64,000 bases of DNA from Candidatus Zixiibacteriota bacterium (GCA_028289585.1 JANQPI010000020.1:222039-286038), one strand, 5' to 3'; numbered from the stretch's first letter, positions 27,070 through 35,410 are shown. Made by a program: numbers and translations. The notes: a model not told the origin generated them from the sequence alone.

Positions 27070-27882
27070 TTAAATCGAACCGAGCGGATTGAAGTCAAGT
27101 AACTCCATCTCTCGATCGGTTGTCGCCGTAATGATCACGATATCGCCCGTGCGCTGATAGACGAGACGGCAGCCACGACAGTGATGATCAAACAATGTGC
27201 GATCACCGCGAACGACCGGCTGGCCGATTAACTCATCGGGAATCGAAAACTCGCCGGCTGGAGCGATAAAGACTGATACGACCTTTTCGTTATTGGAAAA
27301 CACAAAGTGGGTCATATCGACGCCACCGATCGACTCAATCGAGCCACCGGAGAGCTCGAAACCACCAACCATGTTCGACAACGTCATTGCGTAATTGTCG
27401 GCTACATTTGTCAACGCCATCGACGTCAACTGGGCATCAAAGTTATCTACGTTCGATGCTGCCTCCCAATGGGCAAGTTGCAGCGGTGCTGATTCAAGAT
27501 AGTACTGGTAGAGGTGCGAACCGAGGAAGCCGGCGCCAATCAACAGGAACATCGACGCCGCGATCGCAAACCCTCGGGCGATCTTCATGACCGGCGTGAC
27601 AACCGTCGCTTCGGCCACCGCGGGCTGCTGCAGTGCCTCTTCTTCATCAATCTTATCGAGCTCGGCAAAAATGGAGTCGCGTAGGTTGCTCGACGCCGTG
27701 TCGTTGCCATAGGCGCGCTTGACCGCCGAGCGAAGGGCATCGTCAAACTGCTCTGCCTTTTCGGCGACATGCGCCGCTTCCGGCGATTCCTCGCACTCCT
27801 TGCGAAGTGCCCCCGTCTCCTGTTCGTTTGCTTCGCCGTCGATCTTGCTATAGATCGCGCGAAGGAGTTCATCTCGGTGCAT
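27070..27882 (-). CDS. Putative membrane anti-sigma factor
   Basis: A 270-residue single-span membrane protein. The N-terminal ~85 residues are an acidic helical cytoplasmic region (RDELLRAIYSKIDGEANEQE) as in anti-sigma domains, lacking the HxxxCxxC zinc motif. The transmembrane segment lies at ~105-125 (GFAIAASMFLLIGAGFLG). The outer domain carries an unusual HHCRGC motif near residue 230. Its ATG overlaps the ECF sigma stop (TAATG), which is the strongest sign that it regulates that sigma factor. Confidence 0.78.
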   Translation of the reverse strand: MHRDELLRAIYSKIDGEANEQETGALRKECEESPEAAHVAEKAEQFDDALRSAVKRAYGNDTASSNLRDSIFAELDKIDEEEALQQPAVAEATVVTPVMKIARGFAIAASMFLLIGAGFLGSHLYQYYLESAPLQLAHWEAASNVDNFDAQLTSMALTNVADNYAMTLSNMVGGFELSGGSIESIGGVDMTHFVFSNNEKVVSVFIAPAGEFSIPDELIGQPVVRGDRTLFDHHCRGCRLVYQRTGDIVIITATTDREMELLDFNPLGSI

Positions 27883-28499
27883 TAGTGGGCCGTACCTTTG
27901 ATGTAACCGTTTTTCACGGCATACTCGAACAGTTGTTTCTGTAACAGTTTCCTACCACGATGGAGGCGCGACTTCACCGTCCCCAATTGAAGTCCCGCAA
28001 TCTCCGCAATCTCCTGGTACGAGAAATCCTCTAAGAAGGATAGCACGACCACGGTTCGGAAATCTTCGGGCAGCTCCTCGATCGCATTTTTCACGTCATC
28101 ATCGAAAATCTTCGCAAACAACTCCGTCTCCGGCGTTTCCGACGGCGCCATTTCGGCGAGCTGACCATACACGAAGTTATCATCAATCTCATCAGTCGAT
28201 ACCGACTGTGGCGCCCGGGTCTTGGAGCGGTAGTTGTTAATGAAGATGTTCGTCATAATTTTGAACAGCCATGCCCGGCAGTTAGACCCCGGCTCGAACT
28301 TATCCCAAAAGCGGTAGGCCTTGACCATCGCTTCCTGGACGAGATCATCGGCATCACCCTCGTTCTTCGTCATCCGAAGCGCGGTGCGCCGCAGGGCGTC
28401 AAGATGTGGAATTGCCTCAGCCTCGAAACTAGAGCGTTTCCGTGAGACCTCAGCGGCTTGTTCGGCCATGATAGGCAGAGTCTGTACAGCTACGGACAT
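27882..28499 (-). CDS. ECF RNA polymerase sigma factor
   Basis: A 205-residue sigma-70 family ECF factor. Region 2 contains TKNEGDADDLVQEAMVKAYR and WLFKIMTNIFINNYRSK; region 4 contains VVLSFLEDFSYQEIAEIAG and GTVKSRLHRGRKLL. It resembles the SigR/RpoE-like groups. The start at 28499 has an AAGGGA Shine-Dalgarno; an in-frame extension to 28556 is unlikely. Upstream, TGAAACTT ... CGTGTC is an ECF-like element, but its 18-nt spacing is long for an autoregulated promoter. It is translationally coupled to the anti-sigma gene. Confidence 0.93.
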   Translation of the reverse strand: MSVAVQTLPIMAEQAAEVSRKRSSFEAEAIPHLDALRRTALRMTKNEGDADDLVQEAMVKAYRFWDKFEPGSNCRAWLFKIMTNIFINNYRSKTRAPQSVSTDEIDDNFVYGQLAEMAPSETPETELFAKIFDDDVKNAIEELPEDFRTVVVLSFLEDFSYQEIAEIAGLQLGTVKSRLHRGRKLLQKQLFEYAVKNGYIKGTAH

Positions 28500-28670
28500 A
28501 GTCTTCCCTTCGTGTTGCCCAGAAAACCGGCCGGCAGGGGGGAGAGTTCCCTGCAATTCGGGTTTTTTTATCCGATTTCGACACGGGGGGAAGCGAGCCC
28601 GCTAAGTTTCACCTAACTCCCAGCGAGCTAACAAGATAGTTGGGGACCCTCAGACCGGCAAGCGGAATAG

Positions 28671-28811
28671 CTAAGATGTTGCCCCGCAGCGGTTAAGGGG
28701 GACAAACCGACTGCCCTGGCTAGGCCCGTCCGCGCACGGCGCCGTGGCGTTGGTCGTATGACTCGCCGCTGCAAGTGACATCGCAAGCAGTAGCAGCAGG
28801 CTTCTTTGCAT
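28671..28811 (-). CDS. 46-residue putative secreted peptide
   Basis: A short ORF starting MQRSLLLLLAMSLAAASH, a textbook small signal peptide, with a mature part of about 28 residues holding two Cys (26 and 42) and ending CGATS. An AGAGG Shine-Dalgarno lies 6 nt before the ATG. It starts 14 nt after the TonB_C gene stop and is on the same strand, so co-transcription is likely. No homologue is recognised. It could be a chance ORF, but the signal peptide, ribosome site and position together favour a real gene. Confidence 0.5.
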   Translation of the reverse strand: MQRSLLLLLAMSLAAASHTTNATAPCADGPSQGSRFVPLNRCGATS

Positions 28812-28825
28812 GTTGCGCCTCTTGG

Positions 28826-30247
28826 TTAGTCCCCGTTGAGAACGAAGTCATACGTCCAGACGACCCACGAATAGACCGGCTGGCCGTCGATTACTCCCGG
28901 CTTGAATATACACCTCAGTGCGGCGGCTTCAGCGGCGGCATCGAGCGATTCATCTCCTGATGAGTTTGCGATGATCACCCGCTGCACCTGACCACGGGGA
29001 TTGACAAGTCCCTGCACCTCAACCGACCCAGTAATGCTGTCTTGCCTTGCAGCTTGGGGATACTCAGGCGTCTCTCGATGCAGCATCTCCGGCTGCATTT
29101 CTAACGGTACGAAATCCTCCGGCTCGGGAATCACAATCGAGTAGTCAGGGAGCGGTTCGCTTTCCGATTCGCCTTCCTCTCTGTCGTCATCTCGCTCATC
29201 ATCCCGATCAGCCTCCTCGGCGGCGCGACGTGCACTCTCCTGCATCCGCTCGGTCGCCATCGCCAGAAACCGCGAATAGGTGAACAGCAGCCGCACCGTA
29301 TCCGCCGCCGGCAGACCGCGAATATCGGCCGGCGCAAACGTCGATGCCCGCGCGGCGCGCACCGCCTCCTCGTTGAACGGTTGGCTGGTCGACGGGTCAA
29401 TCACCGCCGCCCAGGTCGGGTCACCGTTACGATCAACACCCACTGCCACGACCACTGCACCTGTCGATGCCGCCGAATCATCCCAGACCGACAGATCCGG
29501 ACGTTCGCGCGTGACTACCTCCGCCGGCGTTTTGTCCGGATTCGGGGGACCGGTCGGGAGCACGAGGTCGGGGAGAATCTCCGGTCGGGCCGGCGGCGGT
29601 TCGATGGTGTCGGTAGTTGTCGTATCGACAGCCAGCGTATCGACCGCGGCCGGGTCGTTGAGATTTGCGGTGAGTGTGTCGACACCAATCGTGTCAACGG
29701 TGTCGGCTGTATCCGGACGCATCGGTTCGGCGAGTTCGGCCAGGATCGCGGGATCGATCAGCCCGGGCAGCTTATCCCCCGCCTCGTTGGTTACCGTTGA
29801 CGGTGGCGACACCGGCGTGTCGATACCGACTCCCTGCCAGTTGGCAGTAGCAGTGCCGACCCAACGGTCACCGGCGGAAGCGATGACAACGGCGATGAGC
29901 ACGGTGATGTCGCACGGAGCGCCGGGTATTGTCGACCTGTCGATCTGTAGCGCCCGGGCAGCATCGAGTGCCAACGCATAAAGCGAAAGATACGAAAACG
30001 TTGGGTCAGGAGTCGCCGAGGCATCGACGATCGTCCCGGCCGAGTCGATGGAGATGACGACGGCGATTGTCGTGTCGATATTTCGGTCAATATCGGTCAG
30101 CTCGCGACTGATCGGTGATGATGTGTACTCGATTGTCGAGGGGTTGCACTGAGCGGGGGTTGACGGAACGGTGAGCAGCATGCCGCACGCGAACCACGCT
30201 ATCGCGGTGAACAATCTTTGAATACGAATCAAGCGAACTCCTGGCAT
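28826..30247 (-). CDS. Secreted protein with three TonB_C-like domains
   Basis: A 473-residue protein with an N-terminal hydrophobic signal (FTAIAWFACGMLLTVPSTPA). Three regions have the TonB C-terminal pattern (V...I...G.V.....S.......AL.A.R): ~45-105 (AVVISIDSAGTIVDAS), ~270-335 (VVAVGVDRNGDPTWAAV) and ~400-473 (VQGLVNPRGQVQRVIIA ... LDAAAEAAALRCIFKPG). A Pro/Thr/Asp-rich linker and a highly charged segment (~345-375) separate them. The start at 30247 has a CGGGAG Shine-Dalgarno. Outer-membrane energy coupling or a periplasmic adaptor is inferred; three such domains in one protein is unusual. Confidence 0.7.
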   Translation of the reverse strand: MPGVRLIRIQRLFTAIAWFACGMLLTVPSTPAQCNPSTIEYTSSPISRELTDIDRNIDTTIAVVISIDSAGTIVDASATPDPTFSYLSLYALALDAARALQIDRSTIPGAPCDITVLIAVVIASAGDRWVGTATANWQGVGIDTPVSPPSTVTNEAGDKLPGLIDPAILAELAEPMRPDTADTVDTIGVDTLTANLNDPAAVDTLAVDTTTTDTIEPPPARPEILPDLVLPTGPPNPDKTPAEVVTRERPDLSVWDDSAASTGAVVVAVGVDRNGDPTWAAVIDPSTSQPFNEEAVRAARASTFAPADIRGLPAADTVRLLFTYSRFLAMATERMQESARRAAEEADRDDERDDDREEGESESEPLPDYSIVIPEPEDFVPLEMQPEMLHRETPEYPQAARQDSITGSVEVQGLVNPRGQVQRVIIANSSGDESLDAAAEAAALRCIFKPGVIDGQPVYSWVVWTYDFVLNGD

Positions 30248-30315
30248 AGAAAACTCCCGAATGGAAGATACCATCCGGGAGCAAATCGTTGCAAGCCAGC
30301 GGCGCGAAAAAGCGA

Positions 30316-31383
30316 CTACTTCGTCTCGGCTGCCTCCGGTTCCGGAGCGTTGCCGTTCTCGACCGGCTCGACTGTCACCGACGCCGGATCGAGCTCGGCT
30401 TTGATCCGATGCATGATATCAGCCATCGCATCGGGATTCTCCTCGAGGAATGTCCGGGCTGCCTCACGCCCCTGACCCAGACGATCGCCGCCGTAGCTGA
30501 ACCACGAACCGGACTTTTCAATGATCCCGAAATTGACTGCGAGATCGAGCACTTCGCCGGAACGCGAAATCCCCTTGCCGTAGATGATATCAAACTCCGT
30601 CTCCCGGAACGGCGGAGCGACTTTGTTCTTCACGACCCGCACTCGCGTGCGGTTGCCGATCACCTCGGCACCGTCTTTGATCGCCGCAATACGACGAATA
30701 TCGAGGCGGACCGACGAATAGAACTTGAGCGCGTTGCCACCAGTCGTCGTCTCCGGATTGCCGAACATGACGCCGATCTTGAGGCGGATCTGATTGATGA
30801 AGCAGATGACTGTATGTGACTTGCTGGTGATCGCGGTTAGTTTACGCAACGCCTGGGACATCAGGCGGGCGTGGAGACCAACGTGCGAGTCCCCCATTTC
30901 TCCCTCGATCTCCGACTTCGGTGTCAGTGCCGCGACCGAATCGACTACGATCAGATCGACCGCACCGGAGCGAACGAGCGTTTCGGTAATATCAAGCGCC
31001 TGCTCGCCATTATCCGGCTGCGAGATCAAGAGCTGCTCGGTATCGACCCCGAGGTTGCGGGCATAGGCCGGGTCGAACGCATGCTCGGCGTCGATAAACG
31101 CCGCCACCCCACCGGCTTTCTGAGCCTCGGCGATCATGTGGAGCGTGAGCGTCGTCTTACCCGATGCTTCCGGACCGTAGATTTCGACAATCCGGCCGCG
31201 CGGGACACCCCAGACGCCGAGGGCGTTGTCGAGCCCAAACGACCCGGTCGAGATGACATTAACCTCGCGGGCGACCTCGGCGCCGAGGCGCATAATCGCC
31301 CCTTTACCGAACGAGCGTTCAATCTGCGAGATGGCGGCATCGAGCGCCTTCTTCCGGTCGGTTGTCTGATTCGAGGCAGCCAT
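30316..31383 (-). CDS. recA: Recombinase A
   Basis: A 355-residue RecA with Walker A GPEASGKT (70-77), Walker [11 protein letters not shown], the L1 region [12 protein letters not shown] and the L2 region [20 protein letters not shown]. It forms filaments on single-stranded DNA, catalyses strand exchange and promotes LexA-type self-cleavage. The C-terminus is acidic as usual. The start at 31383 follows an AAAGGA and a good promoter. No recognised SOS box was seen in the promoter. The pgsA-pgpA-cinA-thpR operon lies upstream, a neighbourhood often linked to recA. Confidence 0.98.
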   Translation of the reverse strand: MAASNQTTDRKKALDAAISQIERSFGKGAIMRLGAEVAREVNVISTGSFGLDNALGVWGVPRGRIVEIYGPEASGKTTLTLHMIAEAQKAGGVAAFIDAEHAFDPAYARNLGVDTEQLLISQPDNGEQALDITETLVRSGAVDLIVVDSVAALTPKSEIEGEMGDSHVGLHARLMSQALRKLTAITSKSHTVICFINQIRLKIGVMFGNPETTTGGNALKFYSSVRLDIRRIAAIKDGAEVIGNRTRVRVVKNKVAPPFRETEFDIIYGKGISRSGEVLDLAVNFGIIEKSGSWFSYGGDRLGQGREAARTFLEENPDAMADIMHRIKAELDPASVTVEPVENGNAPEPEAAETK

Positions 31384-31422
31384 AAGGCGGGTTCCTTTCC
31401 GGGCAATCACCGTTTTGCCTTG

Positions 31423-31450
31423 AGTATAGGGGGCAAACGGACCGTTTCAA
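31423..31450 (-). promoter_or_regulatory. recA promoter
   Basis: On the minus strand TTGAAA (31445-31450), 16 bp, TATACT (31423-31428). Predicted start ~31416 gives a ~33-nt leader. Confidence 0.8.
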
Positions 31451-31818
31451 TTAGTATCACATCACATTTATGGGCTGCGACGCCACACCGTCACGATGCA
31501 ACGCCCGTGCGACAGAGCCGGTCAGGGGAAAAGCCGAAATGGTCTTTCCGACCGATGAGCGTGGCAATGCCACCCACTGTGTGTAGGTTTTGCGCAGTCA
31601 GTTGCAAACTGCGTTGCTGTCTAAAGTTGTGTGACGTCCGGCATATACCGTCCAAGCGCTTGCCTTACAGAAAGTTAACGGAACATAACCAAAACCGGCC
31701 GCAATTCTCGTTTACGGCCCGCTGTTTGCTTTTTGGACAGGCGTGCGAAGCGTCATGTGTGTGGGGCGCAACGCATGTGGGTTTTCCATTCCCCTCTTTT
31801 TTTTCAATACCCTTACGG
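31451..31818. other. Noncoding region between recA and thpR
   Basis: About 370 bp without a supported gene. Small inverted repeats occur, including CGCAGT...ACTGCG near 31600, GTGGC-AAT-GCCAC near 31563 and CCAAAA...TTTTGG around a CGGCCG/CGGCC pair at about 31688-31736. A structured RNA is possible, but none of the riboswitch or RNA families I know is matched. Confidence 0.35.
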
Positions 31819-31849
31819 AAAAGGCGGCTTTTCCCCAAAGCCGCTTTTT
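31819..31849. terminator. Bidirectional intrinsic terminator
   Basis: GCGGCTTT (31824-31831) and AAAGCCGC (31837-31844) form an 8-bp stem with a 5-nt loop. TTTTT follows on the plus strand, and CTTTT follows on the minus strand. It ends the pgsA-pgpA-cinA-thpR operon, 30 nt after the thpR stop. Confidence 0.85.
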
Positions 31850-31879
31850 CTATGCGTCGTCGCAGCACCGAGGTAAGTC

Positions 31880-32437
31880 TCAACTCAGCGGCGTCTCGGC
31901 AAGCATCCGATAAATCGGGCCGCGGGGAGTTAACTCCGACTCGTACAACGACACCCGATCAAACCTCACCGCCACAGGCGGTACCTTCACTGATTCCAGC
32001 AATGCTGCAAAGTCAGGCTCCGGATGAAATCCGTCGCGGACACGGCCGATCGTCAGATGCGGACGAAACGGCTTGGTCTCCGGCTTAAATCCAAGATCGC
32101 GAACACCCGATTCCAGCGCCCGAGCGACCGACGCCAACCGTTCTGTCTCCCCGGTGAGTCCGGCCCAGATCACCCGTGGCCGACGAGCATTCGGAAAGAC
32201 GCTCAATGGCGCCAGCTGACAGGCGATTGCCCGCTCTGTCAACGTAGCCGTTTCGATTAGTTGGGTTAAAGAGGTCACGAGTGACGCTTGCGTCTCGCCG
32301 AGAAAACGGAGGGTGAGATGCATGTTTTCAGTGCGGACCCATTTTACATTCCAGTCATGCTGACGCAACTGCCGAATCGAGTCAGCGAGCGCCGCTTTGG
32401 TGTCTTCGGGAATATCGAGGGCGATGAAGAGTCTCAC
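31880..32437 (-). CDS. thpR: RNA 2',3'-cyclic phosphodiesterase
   Basis: A 185-residue 2H phosphoesterase with both catalytic HxTx motifs: His40 in MHLTLRFLGE and His127 in PHLTIGR. It opens 2',3'-cyclic phosphates on RNA and was formerly called LigT. The start overlaps the cinA stop by 4 bp. It is the last gene of the operon before a bidirectional terminator. Confidence 0.93.
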   Translation of the reverse strand: MRLFIALDIPEDTKAALADSIRQLRQHDWNVKWVRTENMHLTLRFLGETQASLVTSLTQLIETATLTERAIACQLAPLSVFPNARRPRVIWAGLTGETERLASVARALESGVRDLGFKPETKPFRPHLTIGRVRDGFHPEPDFAALLESVKVPPVAVRFDRVSLYESELTPRGPIYRMLAETPLS

Positions 32438-33678
32438 GACGGGATATCAAGAATCTCGCGGCGCAACAGCTCAAGTGCGGCCGAGGTTGCCCGCTCGCGG
32501 ATGATCTCCCGATCGGTGCCGAGATGGTAGACCTGGGCGCGCGTCGCCTGCGGCGTTGCAATCCCGATCCAGACCGTGCCGACCGGTTTCTGATCACTTC
32601 CCCCACCCGGTCCCGCGATGCCGGTTAACGACAGTCCGTACGTCGCGCCAAACCGCTGTCGCGCCCCGGCTGCCATCGCCTCCGCGACCGGCTGCGACAC
32701 CGCGCCGTGTTGCTCGATCAGGTCCGATCGGACTCCGAGCAGCTGGCTCTTTGCCTCGTTGCTGTACGAAACAACGCCGCCGAGGAAATAGGCCGACGAT
32801 CCTGCAACTGACGTCACCCGCTCGCCAACCAGTCCACCGGTGCAGCTTTCGGCCAGTGCAAGGGTGCGATCGTTGTCGGCAAGTAACTGACCGACGACGC
32901 TTTCAAGCGTGTCCAGATCCGTACCGTAGGCATACGGTGCGACCAGTCGTTCGAGTTGGTTGATCAACGTCATGGCTTTGTTGGTCGCTTCATCGCGCGT
33001 TGAGCCCTTGGCAATCACCCGAAGATCGACCCCGCGATAGTTGGGCAAGTAGGCCAGCTTAACGCCCGGCTCAACCGTAACTTCGGGTTGAATGATTTCG
33101 TGCAGTTGCGATTCGACGATGCCGGTCGTGCGAAGTTTGATCACGCGGACCGCGCGGTCTTTAGTCCGCTCCTGAATGTAGGGAATGACCGAATCGGTCA
33201 CGATCTGTTTCATCTCGCGCGGCACACCGGGGAGCGCCACAAGCGTGCGGTTGTTTTCGGTCAGGCAGATCCCGACTGCCGAGCCGAACGCGTTGGGGAA
33301 GAACGTCGCCCCCTGCGGAAGCAACGCCTGATTGTGATTGATCGGCGGCATCTCGATACCGCGTTTGGCAAAGCGGGCCTGGATATCGTCGAAGACATCC
33401 TCGTGGAAGATCAGGTTGCGCTGAAAGACTTTGACCAACGCTCGCTTGGTGAGATCGTCGTCGGTCGGCCCAAGTCCGCCGGTCGTCAGAACCAGGTCAG
33501 ATCGCTTAAGCGCGTGCGTCATCGCCGCAATCATCGCATCGATGTTGTCTCCAATCGACTGACGCCAGGCGAGGTCGACGCCAAGGTCGGTCAGCTGCTC
33601 GGCGATCCAGGCGGCGTTCGTATCGACCGTGTGACCGGTCATCACCTCGTCGCCGATCGTAATCAGCTCAATGATCAC
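32434..33678 (-). CDS. cinA: CinA-family nicotinamide-nucleotide amidase
   Basis: A 414-residue two-domain protein. The N-terminal MoCF-like/COG1058 domain has TIGDEVMTGHTVDTNAAW and TTGGLGPTDDDLTK. The C-terminal deamidase domain has LAESCTGGLVGERVT, the site of NMN deamidation in pyridine nucleotide salvage. In other bacteria cinA is competence-associated and lies beside recA, as here. It has 4-bp overlaps with pgpA and thpR. Confidence 0.95.
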   Translation of the reverse strand: MIIELITIGDEVMTGHTVDTNAAWIAEQLTDLGVDLAWRQSIGDNIDAMIAAMTHALKRSDLVLTTGGLGPTDDDLTKRALVKVFQRNLIFHEDVFDDIQARFAKRGIEMPPINHNQALLPQGATFFPNAFGSAVGICLTENNRTLVALPGVPREMKQIVTDSVIPYIQERTKDRAVRVIKLRTTGIVESQLHEIIQPEVTVEPGVKLAYLPNYRGVDLRVIAKGSTRDEATNKAMTLINQLERLVAPYAYGTDLDTLESVVGQLLADNDRTLALAESCTGGLVGERVTSVAGSSAYFLGGVVSYSNEAKSQLLGVRSDLIEQHGAVSQPVAEAMAAGARQRFGATYGLSLTGIAGPGGGSDQKPVGTVWIGIATPQATRAQVYHLGTDREIIRERATSAALELLRREILDIPS

Positions 33679-34154
33679 GCGAGGACTCCATACAGGTACA
33701 ACCCGGCCTGTAAAAGCAAGTTCGCCTGGATACCCGCGACGACGTCATCGGCGGTCACGCCCCAGCCACCGGGGAGGCGTTCGGCGACATTGGCCGGCCA
33801 GAGTTTGACGACATCGGTGATCCGAAAGAGCACGAACGCGATCAGGTAGTTGGTCAGAGAAAAGGGTACGAAGATCACCGCGCAGAAATAGCCGGCCCAT
33901 TCGTCGGAAACGATCGACTTGTTGTCGTGCCCCATGAACTTTTCCGCTTCGCCCGCGATAATGCCGCTCGCAATGATCGTAACAATTGTCACTACACCCA
34001 GCCATACCTGATCGCCACCGATCAGCCAGGCGATCAGCACTGGTGGAACTGATCCCGACGTTCCGGTCCACGGTGGCACGAGCCCGGAATACACCCCCGT
34101 CGCGAGGAAATGAATCACGCGTTGGTAGAGCGTCAGGCGATGCGCGACCGTCAC
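33675..34154 (-). CDS. pgpA: Phosphatidylglycerophosphatase A
   Basis: A 159-residue membrane enzyme that dephosphorylates phosphatidylglycerophosphate to phosphatidylglycerol. Family motifs visible are FLATGVYSGLVPPWTGTSGS, DNKSIVSDEWAGYF, FRITDVVKLWP and GGWGVTADDVVAG. It lies directly after pgsA with a 4-bp overlap, so the operon carries two consecutive steps of phosphatidylglycerol synthesis. Confidence 0.92.
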   Translation of the reverse strand: MTVAHRLTLYQRVIHFLATGVYSGLVPPWTGTSGSVPPVLIAWLIGGDQVWLGVVTIVTIIASGIIAGEAEKFMGHDNKSIVSDEWAGYFCAVIFVPFSLTNYLIAFVLFRITDVVKLWPANVAERLPGGWGVTADDVVAGIQANLLLQAGLYLYGVLA

Positions 34155-34738
34155 TTAAGAACACTCCGAATCATGCCAAAGTATTTCACCACGTAGTCAA
34201 TCCCGGTTGCGACCGTAATCGCCGCGGTGATCCAGAGGAGCCACGCAAAGATCGTATCGACGAGCGTCGGGTCAATTAAAGGAAACGGCCGGTCGAAGGC
34301 GTTGAACCCGGCCAACGCGGTGAGATACGCCATGCCGACCGAGACGATGACCATCTGGAGGAATGTCTTTGTTTTGCCGCCCCACGACGGCGGGATCACC
34401 TGGCCGCGATAGGCAACCAGCAACCGAAGGCCGGTGATGCCGAATTCACGCGCCACGATCAACACAACCGGCAGTGGATCGAGAAAGCCGAGGGCGACGA
34501 AGACAATCAGCGCCGACGACACGAGGATCTTGTCGGCGAGGGGGTCCATGAACTTGCCGAAACCGGTCTGGATGTTATAGCGGCGGGCGAGGTAGCCGTC
34601 GAAGAAATCAGTCAACGATGCGACCACGAAGAGCAGCAAGGCGGCGAGTTTTGACCAGAACGATTCGAGGGTGAAGAGGAGCATGAAGATCGGAACGAGG
34701 GCGATGCGGGTGAGGGTCAGCGCGTTCGGGAGGTTCAT
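34151..34738 (-). CDS. pgsA: CDP-diacylglycerol--glycerol-3-phosphate 3-phosphatidyltransferase
   Basis: A 195-residue polytopic membrane enzyme with the full CDP-alcohol phosphotransferase motif D-G-x2-A-R-x8-G-x3-D-x3-D (FDGYLARRYNIQTGFGKFMD, then PLAD). It makes phosphatidylglycerophosphate from CDP-diacylglycerol and glycerol-3-phosphate. It heads the pgsA-pgpA-cinA-thpR operon. No convincing promoter was found between it and the repeat cluster upstream. Confidence 0.93.
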   Translation of the reverse strand: MNLPNALTLTRIALVPIFMLLFTLESFWSKLAALLLFVVASLTDFFDGYLARRYNIQTGFGKFMDPLADKILVSSALIVFVALGFLDPLPVVLIVAREFGITGLRLLVAYRGQVIPPSWGGKTKTFLQMVIVSVGMAYLTALAGFNAFDRPFPLIDPTLVDTIFAWLLWITAAITVATGIDYVVKYFGMIRSVLK

Positions 34739-34809
34739 GCCGGAGCCAAGATCAGCTCGCTGATTCGTGATAGCAAGTACGGTGTCACCCAGGTCATGCT
34801 TGATTTAGC

Positions 34810-34883
34810 CGTCATTCCGACGAACGTCGGAATCCAGTCTGAAAGGACATGAACTCTGGTTCCCGGCTTACGCCGGGATGACG
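34810..34883. repeat. 74-bp nested palindromic intergenic repeat
   Basis: The ends CGTCATTCC and GGGATGACG are near-perfect inverted repeats. Inside are two hairpins, CCGACGAACGTCGG and CCGGCTTACGCCGG, and an AATCCAG/CTGGTT pair. The layout matches the widespread CGTCATTCC...GGAATGACG class of extragenic repeats. Confidence 0.75.
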
Positions 34884-34898
34884 AACATCTGCGTGCGC

Positions 34899-34941
34899 GG
34901 CAGGTGTCCCTTCGGCAAGCTCAGGACAGGCCCTACCTGCC
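34899..34941. repeat. Second intergenic inverted repeat
   Basis: GGCAGGT...ACCTGCC encloses TGTCC...GGACA, forming a nested hairpin with the core TTCGGCAAGCTCAGGACAGG, a core I have seen in dispersed intergenic repeats of other bacteria. It lies 15 bp from the 74-bp repeat. Confidence 0.6.
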
Positions 34942-35021
34942 CGACACTCGCAATCAGCCATGGCGAGATACGCTAGCCTGTCCCCCCTCGACTCATGTGA
35001 AAAGGCAGATTGATACTACGT

Positions 35022-35049
35022 GTCATGTCGAGCTCAGTCGAGACATGAC
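35022..35049. repeat. 28-bp palindromic repeat, copy A
   Basis: GTCATGTC (35022-35029), 12 bp, GACATGAC (35042-35049). It lies just after the GIY-YIG gene stop. Compared with the reverse complement of copy B it matches at 24 of 28 positions, so the two flank the gene as inverted copies. Confidence 0.75.
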
Positions 35050-35065
35050 CCCAATCAGCTAGCTG

Positions 35066-35347
35066 TTATCGTTTTCTTGCTAGTCGCCTCAGAAGATCGA
35101 AGTCGCCGGCGATCAATGCCTGCTTCTTCGCTCTTGACCATCGTTTGACTTGTCGCTCAGCCTCAATGGCTGAGTGGATCTCGGCGAATTCCTGAGAGAA
35201 TACGCAGACAACAGGTAATCGCGATTTCGTGTATCCGCCGTAATAGCCGGATTGGTGTTGGGCGATTCGCTGCGGGAGATTACTGGATGAGCCAACGTAG
35301 AGAGAATCGTCGGAACACCGTAGGATGTACATCCAACCAGGTCGCAA
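35066..35347 (-). CDS. Small GIY-YIG nuclease-domain protein
   Basis: A 93-residue protein consisting only of a GIY-YIG domain: MYILRCSDDSLYVGSSSNL supplies the GIY/YIG strands (as MYI and LYVG), followed by Arg27 (PQRIAQHQSG) and a conserved Glu in AIEAERQVKRWSR. The start is TTG at 35347 with GAGAGG upstream, or ATG at 35332. These small proteins are usually solitary and their DNA target is unknown. Here the gene lies exactly between two inverted copies of a 28-bp palindrome, suggesting a repeat-associated unit. Confidence 0.85.
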   Translation of the reverse strand: MRPGWMYILRCSDDSLYVGSSSNLPQRIAQHQSGYYGGYTKSRLPVVCVFSQEFAEIHSAIEAERQVKRWSRAKKQALIAGDFDLLRRLARKR

Positions 35348-35364
35348 CTTATTGCCCTCTCGGC

Positions 35365-35392
35365 GTCACGTCTCGACCGGGCTCGACGTGAC
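35365..35392. repeat. 28-bp palindromic repeat, copy B (inverted)
   Basis: GTCACGTC (35365-35372), 12 bp, GACGTGAC (35385-35392). The reverse complement aligns with copy A at 24 of 28 positions; two of the four changes are compensatory and keep the stem paired. It lies 18 bp upstream of the GIY-YIG start. Confidence 0.75.
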
Positions 35393-35410
35393 AAGTAGCA
35401 GACTAGCGTG

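Noticed and set aside
30871-32088. 405-codon plus-strand ORF opposite recA and thpR
   Set aside because: It is the mirror frame of recA and thpR, has no protein-like domains, and spans recA's promoter and a terminator.
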